This document shows positions 37,129 to 45,316 of a stretch of 64,000 bases of DNA, in pieces; position 1 is the stretch's first letter, and every line of letters starts with the position of its first letter. The position numbers and the translations under genes are program-made. The DNA comes from Bacillota bacterium (GTDB taxonomy: Bacteria > Bacillota_I > Bacilli_A > Izemoplasmatales > UBA1188). The notes beneath the pieces were generated by a model. That model had not been told where the DNA came from, did no database searches, and saw nothing but the letters and a program-made list of their open reading frames with translations. The stretch lies in assembly GCA_023410715.1 (NCBI GenBank), contig JAEYPN010000030.1, positions 186,001 to 250,000 of the forward strand. Direction: 5' to 3'.

Positions 37129-38508
37129 TTACTTATCTTCTAAATTATCTTCATCTAATTCAGTAATTGTTACTTCAACATATTTAATTCGTCTTTCAGA
37201 AATACCCTTGATTTCAAAGAATAAATTCTTTTTCTTTTCACTGATTACTTCTGATAATTCATTATAAATATATTTGTAAACAACCGTATATACGAATGTA
37301 TCGCCCTTTTCAGGAATTCTTTCTAATTCTTCAATTATCCAGCCACCTACTGATGAAACGTTTGTATCAGGCTTTTTACCTAAATCAAGGTCCTCGAAGA
37401 AATTATCTAATTCGTAATCAGCATTTACAAGATATTTATTATCTCCAATTTTAGTAATATTTGCTAAAACATCATCATGTTCATCAAATATTTCGCCTAC
37501 GACTTCCTCAAGTGCATCTTCCATTGTCACAATTCCATCAAAACCACCAAACTCATCGGTTACAATTGCCAAGTGATTATTTTCCTGGCGGAACAGATTA
37601 ATCAAATTATCAGCTTTCATTGTTGGTGGAACAAACAAAGCTTTCTTCATTAACTTCTTAATATTAATCTTTTGATTTTTAATAAGTTTGGTAAAGAAAT
37701 CACGTTCATATAAAACTCCAATAATGTTATCTATTTGATCTTCATAAACAGGTATCCGGGAAAATTGATTTTTAAAGAATATTTCTTTAATAGAATCTAT
37801 ATCATCATCAACATCAATTGTAACTACATCAACACGTGGTGTCATAATTTCACAAACATCAACTTCACTTAAATCTAAAACACGTTGAAGCATTGTTGCT
37901 TCATCCTTTTCGATTTCACCTTCAAGTTCCATGGTGTCAATAATTGTTTCTAATTCATCCTCAGTAACACTAGCCTTATCTTCTTCTTGAATACGATGTA
38001 ATAATATTTTATTAATTCCTTCCAAGAAAAAGGTGAGTGGTGTAAAGATTTTAATGAGCAAATACATTAATCCACTGACTTTTATAGATATCGCTTCAGG
38101 TTTAATCTTAGAAATTGATTTCGGTACAATTTCACCAAACGTCAATATTAAAATAGTCATCACAACTGTATTTATTAATTCTACATAGGTTGAACCGTCT
38201 AATATAATTGTAAAAACACGAACACTGACTGTTGTTAATGCAATATTAGCAATGTTATTACCAACTAAAATTGTTGATAAAGTTTTGCTAAAATTTTCAG
38301 TTATCCATAATGCTTTTCTAGCTCCAGATCTTCCTTCTTCAATAAAGCTTTTCAAACGAACTTTATTAGAAACTGAAAATGCTGTTTCTGATAGTGAAAA
38401 GAAAAATGAACAAGCAAGTAAGATACCCATCAATATAAATAATGATGGTGATAATTTAGCCTCTAAGAATAGAGTACTATAGGATATCGGGCATGGTTCT
38501 AAACTCAA
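37129..38508 (-). CDS. CNNM/CorC family membrane protein with CBS domains
   Basis: 459 residues: CNNM transmembrane domain (about 20-185), two CBS domains (MTPRVDVVTIDVDDD; FVPPTMKADNLINLFRQ), then a CorC_HlyC domain (about 355-440). Such proteins take part in magnesium/cobalt export; the hemolysin name is historical. SETAF motif at about 40. Probable start TTG 38508, ten bases after AAGGAG. Follows efp. Confidence 0.9.
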   Translation of the reverse strand: MSLEPCPISYSTLFLEAKLSPSLFILMGILLACSFFFSLSETAFSVSNKVRLKSFIEEGRSGARKALWITENFSKTLSTILVGNNIANIALTTVSVRVFTIILDGSTYVELINTVVMTILILTFGEIVPKSISKIKPEAISIKVSGLMYLLIKIFTPLTFFLEGINKILLHRIQEEDKASVTEDELETIIDTMELEGEIEKDEATMLQRVLDLSEVDVCEIMTPRVDVVTIDVDDDIDSIKEIFFKNQFSRIPVYEDQIDNIIGVLYERDFFTKLIKNQKINIKKLMKKALFVPPTMKADNLINLFRQENNHLAIVTDEFGGFDGIVTMEDALEEVVGEIFDEHDDVLANITKIGDNKYLVNADYELDNFFEDLDLGKKPDTNVSSVGGWIIEELERIPEKGDTFVYTVVYKYIYNELSEVISEKKKNLFFEIKGISERRIKYVEVTITELDEDNLEDK

Positions 38509-38525
38509 AGTAAATTCACTCCTTA

Positions 38526-39086
38526 TTATTTTGCTCTTGTGTCATATTTACCAGTAGAAGTTGAAACAATAACCTTGTCGCCAACCTCAACAAATAGCGG
38601 AACGGCTATTCTTAAACCAGTATTACAAAAAGCTTCTTTTGTTGCATTTGAAACGGTATTGCCCCTAACACCAGGTGCAGCTTCGACTATTTCTAGTGTT
38701 ACTTTATCGGGTAATTCCATACCGATTATTTCTCCATTATAGTTAATAATGTTAACAACTAAACCCTCAGTTAGATAGTTTAGTTCATATTCAATTTGAT
38801 TTTTGTTTAATTCAATTTGTTCGTAAGTCTCATTATTCATGAAGACATATTGATCGCCAGAGGCGTAAATATAACTCATTTCATTTTTTTCAATATTTGC
38901 TTTTGAAATCTTAATGCCAGCATTGAATGTATAATCAATAATAGCACCAGTTCTTAAATTTTTTAACTTTGTACGAACAAATGCGCCACCTTTACCGGGT
39001 TTTACATGTTGAAATTCCATTACTTGAAATATATTTCCATCAAGTTCAATTGCTACACCGGTTTTAAACTCATTTGTTGATATCAT
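38526..39086 (-). CDS. efp: Elongation factor P
   Basis: Relieves ribosome stalling at polyproline. 186 residues: KOW-like N-domain with the modified loop HVKPGKGGAFVRTKLKN (Lys at the tip), and OB domains containing APGVRGNTVSNATK. First gene of its operon. Confidence 0.97.
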   Translation of the reverse strand: MISTNEFKTGVAIELDGNIFQVMEFQHVKPGKGGAFVRTKLKNLRTGAIIDYTFNAGIKISKANIEKNEMSYIYASGDQYVFMNNETYEQIELNKNQIEYELNYLTEGLVVNIINYNGEIIGMELPDKVTLEIVEAAPGVRGNTVSNATKEAFCNTGLRIAVPLFVEVGDKVIVSTSTGKYDTRAK

Positions 39087-39123
39087 AATATATTTTTTAC
39101 TCCTTAGTGTAATTCTTTTATTA

Positions 39124-39152
39124 TTATAACAATTTTTTATTTGTTTGTCTAT
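39124..39152 (-). promoter_or_regulatory. Promoter of the efp operon
   Basis: TAGACA (39152-39147), 17-base spacer, TATAAT (39129-39124) on the minus strand, with the extended -10 TG. Confidence 0.75.
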
Positions 39153-39216
39153 AAATTTTTATATAAAGCCCCTAAAATTGGCTCATTTTCCGATTGAGAT
39201 GCATTAATTTTTTCTT

Positions 39217-39537
39217 TTATTTTTCTTTTATAATATCTAAGATATCATCAAATGGGATATTTGTCTTAACTATTGTTATATTTCTATAAATAACGTCAAT
39301 TTTAGCAATCATACCAACAATCACTTTATATGAATCAACATCATAATAAGTAATTTTTACAATCATACCTCGCTTTAACTCATTAAAGGTATCAGCTAAT
39401 TTCTTTAATTCATCTTCATCTAAAATCTTTTTTTCGGTTTTTTCTCTTTCGGCTTCTTTGATTAAATCATAATAACCACGTAAAGAATTAAAAGGCAAAA
39501 ATTGTCGTGCTCGATCAGCTCTATTCATATTCGCCAC
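39217..39537 (-). CDS. YolD-like protein
   Basis: About 106 residues, small and charged, beginning VANMNRADRARQFLPFNSLRG; family members are coded next to UvrX/YqjW polymerases and are thought to assist or regulate them. It overlaps the polymerase gene by 17 bases. GTG 39537 is chosen because GGAGG is eight bases before it. Confidence 0.85.
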   Translation of the reverse strand: MANMNRADRARQFLPFNSLRGYYDLIKEAEREKTEKKILDEDELKKLADTFNELKRGMIVKITYYDVDSYKVIVGMIAKIDVIYRNITIVKTNIPFDDILDIIKEK

Positions 39538-40789
39538 TGTTATGTCCTCCAATAAGCTTGTTTCTTTTAATAGTTGTTGCTTTTTCTGTAAAATTCATTC
39601 CTTTTAATATAGAATTCTTACCATATTTATTTTTAATAGCAATAATAGCTTTTTGGATATTCTTTTCTTTTTTTTCTTCATCAAAATCAGTAAACAAATT
39701 ATAAGTTGCCATATCTTCACTACATACATTACCAAAGCCAAGACTTATTACTCTTATTGGTTGATCCTTTTTTGTTATTTTTTCATATAACTGAATAAAA
39801 TAATTTAATAGTATTTTTTTAGATGCGGTATATTCATCTAACTTCATTGAACCAACTGAGCTTTTAACCATGTTATTTGCATATCCTATTCCTAAATGAA
39901 TATTATTAGTAACTAAGCCTTTTTCAACTAGTTCTAGGACATTTAGATCAACCATTTCTTTTAAAACTAAAAAGGCATCTTCATAATTATAATTTTCAAA
40001 TAAGATTTGTGAATTAGATAACGAATTGCTTTTTGATTTATAATTATGAATGTCATTTATAGTACATGGTTCTTTACCCCAAGCATGATCAATTAATAAT
40101 TCAGCGTTAATCCCAAATTCTTTATATAAAATTTCTTCTTTAATTTGGGTTACGCCATATAAATCAAAAATATTATATTTTTCTAATCTTTTAGAAATAC
40201 CACGACTAATATTCCAAATATCAGTTATTGGTTTATGATGCCATATCTTTTCTTTAAAAATATCTTCATCTAGGTATCCAATCATATCAGCTGCATTCTT
40301 AGCAGTAATATCAAGCGCAACCTTCGCTAAAAAAAGATTGGTTCCAATACCAGCTGTAGCTGATATTCCTGTTGTTCTAAGCACATCAGCTGTTATCATT
40401 TTAGCTAGTTCAACTGGAAATTTTTTATAAAGTTTCAAATATTTTGTGACATCTAAAAAACATTCATCAATTGAATATACATGAATATCTTCTTTTGAAA
40501 CATATTTTAAATATATTTGGTAAATCTCAACTGACTTTTCCATATATTTTTTCATTCTTGGCAAAGCTGTAATATATTTCACATTTTTTGGTATTTCAAA
40601 TATCCTACAACGATTATGAATGCCTAATTTTTTCAAAGGTGGAGTAATGGCTAAACAAATGGCACCTTTTCCTCTTTTAGGGTCAGCCACAACTAAGTTA
40701 GTCTTAAGAGGATCTAAGTTTCTTTCTACACATTCAACTGATGCATAGAAGCTTTTTAAATCAATACAAAAATATATATTTTCACTCAT
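39521..40789 (-). CDS. Y-family DNA polymerase (UvrX/YqjW type)
   Basis: Translesion polymerase. The palm acidic residues are in FCIDLKSFYASVE and YSIDECFLD, with the steric-gate region between, and the helix-hairpin-helix and little-finger domains follow. 422 residues. Paired with yolD as in Bacillus SOS modules. I saw no GAAC-N4-GTTC LexA box in the short upstream region, so SOS control is not supported here. Confidence 0.92.
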   Translation of the reverse strand: MSENIYFCIDLKSFYASVECVERNLDPLKTNLVVADPKRGKGAICLAITPPLKKLGIHNRCRIFEIPKNVKYITALPRMKKYMEKSVEIYQIYLKYVSKEDIHVYSIDECFLDVTKYLKLYKKFPVELAKMITADVLRTTGISATAGIGTNLFLAKVALDITAKNAADMIGYLDEDIFKEKIWHHKPITDIWNISRGISKRLEKYNIFDLYGVTQIKEEILYKEFGINAELLIDHAWGKEPCTINDIHNYKSKSNSLSNSQILFENYNYEDAFLVLKEMVDLNVLELVEKGLVTNNIHLGIGYANNMVKSSVGSMKLDEYTASKKILLNYFIQLYEKITKKDQPIRVISLGFGNVCSEDMATYNLFTDFDEEKKEKNIQKAIIAIKNKYGKNSILKGMNFTEKATTIKRNKLIGGHNSGEYE

Positions 40790-40833
40790 CTACCATCAGT
40801 CCTTTCTTATAAATAGTTTACCATTTTTTCATA

Positions 40834-40858
40834 AAAAAAAAGCACCGAAGTGCTTTTT
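40834..40858 (-). terminator. Terminator of the FMN-binding-like lipoprotein gene
   Basis: AAAGCAC / GTGCTTT stem closed by a TTCG tetraloop as transcribed, with a long T run. Confidence 0.9.
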
Positions 40859-40869
40859 AGTTTCAACAA

Positions 40870-41907
40870 TTATTTAACTGCTGCTTTTAATCCTTGTAAT
40901 GCTGCAATATACTTGCTAACGTTAATTGTAACACCTGTAGCTGCTTTAGCTGCATCTGTTAACTTAGTTCCATTAAGTGGAAGATCAGCAGTACCAGTAG
41001 CCATGAATTTTTCAACAACGATTGCTGCTTGTTCAAACCATTCAAGTTTGTTATTAGCTTTTAACCATGCTGCATAAGCAGTATCACTTAATTGTGCTTC
41101 AGTAGGATTTTCACCTAAAGATGCTTTGAAAGAATTATAGTGCATATGGTAAGCATAACCTAATTCTTGTTTATTCTTTTCATTCCATTTAAAAGTATTA
41201 TCTTCTTGAACTTTACCTTGAAGTGTATTTAATTTAACATCTGATAAATTACCATTTTTGTCAACTTTTCCTTCAGCCCAAATTAGATCTGTTCCATCAC
41301 CAAGTGCAAAAACAACTTTACCTGCTTTGGCATTTGCTAAAGCTTCAACAGCTAATTCTTTATAATCAGCATTTTTAATTGTTACACCAGCAACACCTGA
41401 AATTTTGCTATCAGTTGCTACTTCAAGTTTATCTGGACCTTTTTCTAAGAAGAATGCTTCTAATTTTTGAGCTTGTTCAAACCATTCAAGTTTGTTATTA
41501 GCTTTTAACCATGCTGCATAAGCAGTATCACTTAATTGTGCTTCAGTAGGATTTTCTCCTAATGTTGCTTTATAAGTATTATAGTGCATATGGTAAGCAT
41601 AGCCTAATTCTTTCTTAGTTAAATTATTGAAACTATAAGATGCTTTACCTTCAGTGGTTGTCTTAGTTGATTGTAAGCAGTTAATATAATAAGAAACTAC
41701 TTTATCATTTTCAATTTTTACTGTAACGATAGTGTATTGAGGTGCACCACTATTCAAGCTTGCTTTAATTGCTGAAAATTCACCGTCGCGAACAAATTCT
41801 CTCTTTGCATTAGTAGTAGTAGTAGTAGTACTCTTAGTTTTTCCACATGCTGCTAACGATAAAACTAATAATGCTATTACAACTAAAAATCTTAATTTTT
41901 TTGCCAT
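40870..41907 (-). CDS. PplA-like lipoprotein with two FMN-binding-like repeats
   Basis: 345 residues. The lipoprotein signal (LVVIALLVLSLAAC) gives a lipidated Cys, followed by a Thr-rich linker. Two tandem domains follow (about 38-190 and 195-345), each with a GYAYHMHYN...EWFEQA segment and ending near a GVTI motif. The layout recalls flavinylated lipoproteins of extracellular electron transfer (Listeria PplA), where a Thr near SGAT carries FMN. Here the motifs are ISGVAGVTI and AATGVTI, so flavinylation is possible but unproven. No apbE or ndh2 is seen in the window. Own promoter and terminator. Confidence 0.6.
   Translation of the reverse strand: MAKKLRFLVVIALLVLSLAACGKTKSTTTTTTNAKREFVRDGEFSAIKASLNSGAPQYTIVTVKIENDKVVSYYINCLQSTKTTTEGKASYSFNNLTKKELGYAYHMHYNTYKATLGENPTEAQLSDTAYAAWLKANNKLEWFEQAQKLEAFFLEKGPDKLEVATDSKISGVAGVTIKNADYKELAVEALANAKAGKVVFALGDGTDLIWAEGKVDKNGNLSDVKLNTLQGKVQEDNTFKWNEKNKQELGYAYHMHYNSFKASLGENPTEAQLSDTAYAAWLKANNKLEWFEQAAIVVEKFMATGTADLPLNGTKLTDAAKAATGVTINVSKYIAALQGLKAAVK
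41027..41168. repeat. Intragenic direct repeat, copy 1
   Basis: 142 bases coding for the second-domain segment GYAYHMHYNSFKASLGENPT and following. About 95% identical to copy 2, with the first 85 or so bases identical. Confidence 0.95.
41471..41612. repeat. Intragenic direct repeat, copy 2
   Basis: 142 bases in the first domain of the same lipoprotein gene, offset by 444 bases from copy 1. Differs from it at about seven positions, all towards one end. Confidence 0.95.
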
Positions 41908-41944
41908 TTTCTTTCCTCCTTAATAATTTATTATCGGCTTTCAT

Positions 41945-41973
41945 ATTATACCATTTACTGCCAAATCTTTCAA
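41945..41973 (-). promoter_or_regulatory. Promoter of the FMN-binding-like lipoprotein
   Basis: TTGAAA (41973-41968), 17-base spacer, TATAAT (41950-41945) on the minus strand. Confidence 0.8.
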
Positions 41974-42023
41974 TATGAATGCGTTTACAATATTTGCACA
42001 TTTTTTTTAATTAAAATAGCTTA

Positions 42024-42051
42024 TTGACTAATCAATCAAATAATATATAAT
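42024..42051 (+). promoter_or_regulatory. Promoter of the rhodanese-like gene
   Basis: TTGACT (42024-42029), 16-base spacer, TATAAT (42046-42051) on the plus strand; divergent from the lipoprotein promoter. Confidence 0.8.
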
Positions 42052-42072
42052 ATTAGCATAGGTGGTGATATT

Positions 42073-42474
42073 ATGTTTCTTTTAGCAGCAAATGACTTTA
42101 TTTCATTAGCGTTAGCATTAGTTATTGGTGGCGGACTTGGACTACTTATTGCCAAGCGAAAAAAGTTTGATTTTTCCAAGATAATTTACCTAAAATCCGA
42201 AGAATTTCGTTTGAATATGAGACGTGGCCAACTTATTGATATACGTAGTGAAGAAAACTTTACTAAAGAAAAAATTAATGGTGCACGCAACTTCCCTAAA
42301 AATTCAGTTTTATCAAAATTAAATGTTATGAGAACTGATCAGCCAATATTTATTTACGATGAATATAATACGAAACGTGTTACTAACTTAGCCAGGAAAT
42401 TAATAAAAAAGGGATATCAACCAATTTATATTTTAGCCGACGGCTTACATGATTGGCCATACCCAAAAAAGTAA
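42073..42474 (+). CDS. Membrane-anchored rhodanese-like protein without catalytic Cys
   Basis: 133 residues: one N-terminal membrane segment (about 8-28), then a rhodanese fold (LIDIRSEENFTKEKINGARNF, YILADGLHDWPYP). The active-site loop, normally CxxGxR after the hydrophobic strand, reads IFIYDEYNTKRV, so the Cys is Asp. Similar to YqhL-type proteins in layout. Sulfur transfer is not expected; it may bind a partner at the membrane. Plus strand, with own promoter. Confidence 0.82.
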   Translation: MFLLAANDFISLALALVIGGGLGLLIAKRKKFDFSKIIYLKSEEFRLNMRRGQLIDIRSEENFTKEKINGARNFPKNSVLSKLNVMRTDQPIFIYDEYNTKRVTNLARKLIKKGYQPIYILADGLHDWPYPKK

Positions 42475-42508
42475 AAAAAATACCAATTAATCGTTGGTAT
42501 TTTTTTTA
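42473..42508. terminator. Bidirectional terminator shared by the rhodanese-like gene and miaA
   Basis: AAAAATACCAA / TTGGTATTTTT stem with T runs on both strands. It lies between the convergent genes and overlaps the miaA stop codon. Confidence 0.85.
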
Positions 42509-43383
42509 CAAAATTCATCTACTTTTTTTATCGCTAAATCAATTGTACTTTCAAAGTTATCTAAATTAACATATAGCCATGTAACATTCATTTGATTATT
42601 AAACCAGGTATATTGTCTTTTAGCATAATGTCTAGAATTCTTTTTTATTTCATTTATAGCTTCTTCAAACGATAAATTTAAGTTATAATAATCAAGCATT
42701 TCGTTATAACCTATAGCCTTAGGATATTTACCCTGATTAAATAAATTAAAAGCTTCTTCTTTTAATCCTTCATTAATCATTTTATCAACTCTTTTATTAA
42801 TGATTTCATAAAGGTTTTCTCTTTCTTCTGTTAATCCTAAAATTAAAATATCGTATAAAGGAACATTCTTTTTTGTGGATTCTATTTCATTATTTTCTGC
42901 TTTTTCAATGGCTCTTATTAATCTTTGACGATTGTTAATATGAACTGTCTTTAAAGCTATAGGATTTAGCTTTTCAAGCATTTTATATAGTTCTTCATTT
43001 GAGAAGTCTTCATATAGGCTTCTTTTTTTAATAGTTTCTTCTTTAAATTCGTAATCATATAAAGCCGCTTTAATATAAAACCCTGTCCCGCCACATATAA
43101 TTGGTAATTTATTTTTATCACTTAATTCATCAATAAGCCTTCTTACTTCCTTTTGAAAATCATAAACTGTATATTCTTCTCCGAGTGATAAGATGTCAAT
43201 TAAATGATGATTTACGCCTTCTTTTTCTTCTTCTTTTACCTTTGCCGAACCAATGTTTAATTCTTTATATACCTGAACGCTATCGCCAGAAATAATTTCG
43301 GTGTTCAAGTATTTAGCAAGTGCAATTGAAAGCTTCGTTTTACCAATTCCTGTTGGTCCAACTATCGCAATAACTTTTTTCAT
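42487..43383 (-). CDS. miaA: tRNA dimethylallyltransferase
   Basis: Adds the dimethylallyl group to A37 of tRNAs reading UNN codons. P-loop GPTGIGKTKLSI, ISGDSVQVYKELNIGSAK, GGTGFYIKAAL and the C-terminal TWFNNQ are family motifs. 298 residues. Directly follows mutL. MiaB, which methylthiolates this base, is coded upstream in the same block. Confidence 0.97.
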   Translation of the reverse strand: MKKVIAIVGPTGIGKTKLSIALAKYLNTEIISGDSVQVYKELNIGSAKVKEEEKEGVNHHLIDILSLGEEYTVYDFQKEVRRLIDELSDKNKLPIICGGTGFYIKAALYDYEFKEETIKKRSLYEDFSNEELYKMLEKLNPIALKTVHINNRQRLIRAIEKAENNEIESTKKNVPLYDILILGLTEERENLYEIINKRVDKMINEGLKEEAFNLFNQGKYPKAIGYNEMLDYYNLNLSFEEAINEIKKNSRHYAKRQYTWFNNQMNVTWLYVNLDNFESTIDLAIKKVDEFCKKNTND

Positions 43384-45284
43384 TAAATAACCCTCTTAAA
43401 CATTTTTTCCATTTCATATTTTGTTATTTTAATAATGACTGGCCTACCATGCGGACAATTATATGGATTTTCACAGAATTCTAAATCATCTAATAACTTA
43501 TATATTTCATTTAAGCTTAAGTATTTATTAGCCTTAATCGAATGTTTACAGCTTAGCTGCATTGCAACCTTATCTACTTCGTGTAATATATCTTTCTCTT
43601 GATTATTTATTACCATATCAATTATTTCATCAATATAAGGTATTTCCATTCCTACCGGAAAAAAAGTTGGAATCTTTGTGGCAAGTAGTAGATTACTCTC
43701 TTTTTTCACTAAAGTAACACCCAATTTTTCAATATCAGCTAAATATGGTTCAACCTGAATCATTTCACTTTGTGTAATACTATATTCAAGTGGAATAAGC
43801 AAATCATAAGTTCTAATTTCTTTTTCTTGCATAATTTTTTTATAGCGCTCATATCTAATTCTTTCTGCTGCCGCATGTTGATCAATAATAAAAAGTCCTT
43901 CTTCATTTTGAGCAAGTAGATAAGTTGCTTCATATTGACCAATATAAGATAGCTTAGGAATTTTTCTTTCGCTTGTTTCCTTAACTGATTCTATAGTTTT
44001 AATAGGTTCTTTAAATATTACTTGTTCTTTAACCTTTTCGGATTCATAAGTAATTATATCTTCAGAAATATTATCTATCTTATCTTCTTTTATTTCTTTA
44101 GTAATTTCATATGATTCAAAAGGCTTTACTATTTCAATAGGCTCATTAGTTTTAACTTGTTCAAACACTTTAGATTGTTTTATTTCATTATTTTTATAAT
44201 CTTCTTTTATTTCCTCTAAAATGTTTTCCTTTGGTAAAACTAATTGTTCCTGCTTTTCTACATTATTTATTTCATCGGTATATTTAACATCGACAATTAA
44301 ATTAAAACCTTTCAGTTTATTTTGAATTGTCTCTATTATTAATTTTTTAAGTGATTCTTCTTCGGAAAATTTAATTTCAAATTTCGTTGGATGAATATTA
44401 ACATCAATTAATAATGGATCAACATTAATCTTTAAGACAGTAATTGGATAACGTCCTTTAGGAATATAACCATAATAAGCATTAACTACAGCTTGGATTA
44501 TCGCTTGGTTATGAACAACCCTACCATTGCAAATAATGGTAATATAGCCTTTATTTGGCCTGTTTACTACTGGTTCAAAAATAAAACCACTAATTTTAAA
44601 GTCACGATTTTCAGTATTAAAAGAGTGAGCTTTCTTAATAATTGAATAATCATATATTACGGCTAAGGCTTCAAGCAAATTATTATTACCTGGAGTATTA
44701 ATTATTTCTTTACCATTATTTGTTAAAACAAATTTTATTTGCGGATTACTGATAGCAAATTTAGTCACTATGTCAGTAATTGCTGATAACTCAACATTTA
44801 AATTCTTTAAATATTTTAAACGGGCAGGTGTGTTATAAAAAATATTATTAACAGTCATTATCGTGCCTTTTTGCGCCTGATATTTATTTGCTTTAATAAT
44901 TTTACCGCCTTTAGCTAAAACCTCAAAACCACTATTTCCAGTACCTGTTTCTAGGTGCAATTCACTGATTGCAGCAATAGAAGGTATCGCTTCACCACGA
45001 AACCCAAGCGTACTTATTCTAAATAAATCATATTCATTTCTTATTTTACTTGTCGCGTGTCTTTTAAAGGCTAAAAGGGCATCTTCATCATCCATGCCAT
45101 CTCCATTGTCCGTCACTTTAATTTCACTTAAGCCACAGTCTTTAAGTTCTACTTTGATCATTTTGGCATTAGCATCAATACTATTTTCAATTAGTTCTTT
45201 ACAGACGTTTGCACATTTTTCAATGACTTCACCTGCGGAAATTAAGTTTTGGATATTAATATCTAATTCAATAATTCTGCCCAT
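43383..45284 (-). CDS. mutL: DNA mismatch repair protein MutL
   Basis: GHKL ATPase N-domain (ELIENSIDANA, DNGDGM, STLGFRGEA), then a linker rich in Glu and Lys. The C-terminal domain has the endonuclease motif DQHAAAERIRYE together with SCKHS and CPHGRP, so this is a nicking MutL as expected without MutH. About 633 residues. Start ATG 45284 after AAAGGAG. Follows mutS by 32 bases. Confidence 0.97.
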   Translation of the reverse strand: MGRIIELDINIQNLISAGEVIEKCANVCKELIENSIDANAKMIKVELKDCGLSEIKVTDNGDGMDDEDALLAFKRHATSKIRNEYDLFRISTLGFRGEAIPSIAAISELHLETGTGNSGFEVLAKGGKIIKANKYQAQKGTIMTVNNIFYNTPARLKYLKNLNVELSAITDIVTKFAISNPQIKFVLTNNGKEIINTPGNNNLLEALAVIYDYSIIKKAHSFNTENRDFKISGFIFEPVVNRPNKGYITIICNGRVVHNQAIIQAVVNAYYGYIPKGRYPITVLKINVDPLLIDVNIHPTKFEIKFSEEESLKKLIIETIQNKLKGFNLIVDVKYTDEINNVEKQEQLVLPKENILEEIKEDYKNNEIKQSKVFEQVKTNEPIEIVKPFESYEITKEIKEDKIDNISEDIITYESEKVKEQVIFKEPIKTIESVKETSERKIPKLSYIGQYEATYLLAQNEEGLFIIDQHAAAERIRYERYKKIMQEKEIRTYDLLIPLEYSITQSEMIQVEPYLADIEKLGVTLVKKESNLLLATKIPTFFPVGMEIPYIDEIIDMVINNQEKDILHEVDKVAMQLSCKHSIKANKYLSLNEIYKLLDDLEFCENPYNCPHGRPVIIKITKYEMEKMFKRVI

Positions 45285-45316
45285 TAAATTCACTCCTTTT
45301 GAAAAAGATAAGAAAA

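Noticed and set aside
40790..40835. LexA/SOS box for the Y-family polymerase
   Set aside because: No GAAC-N4-GTTC palindrome is seen in the short upstream region.
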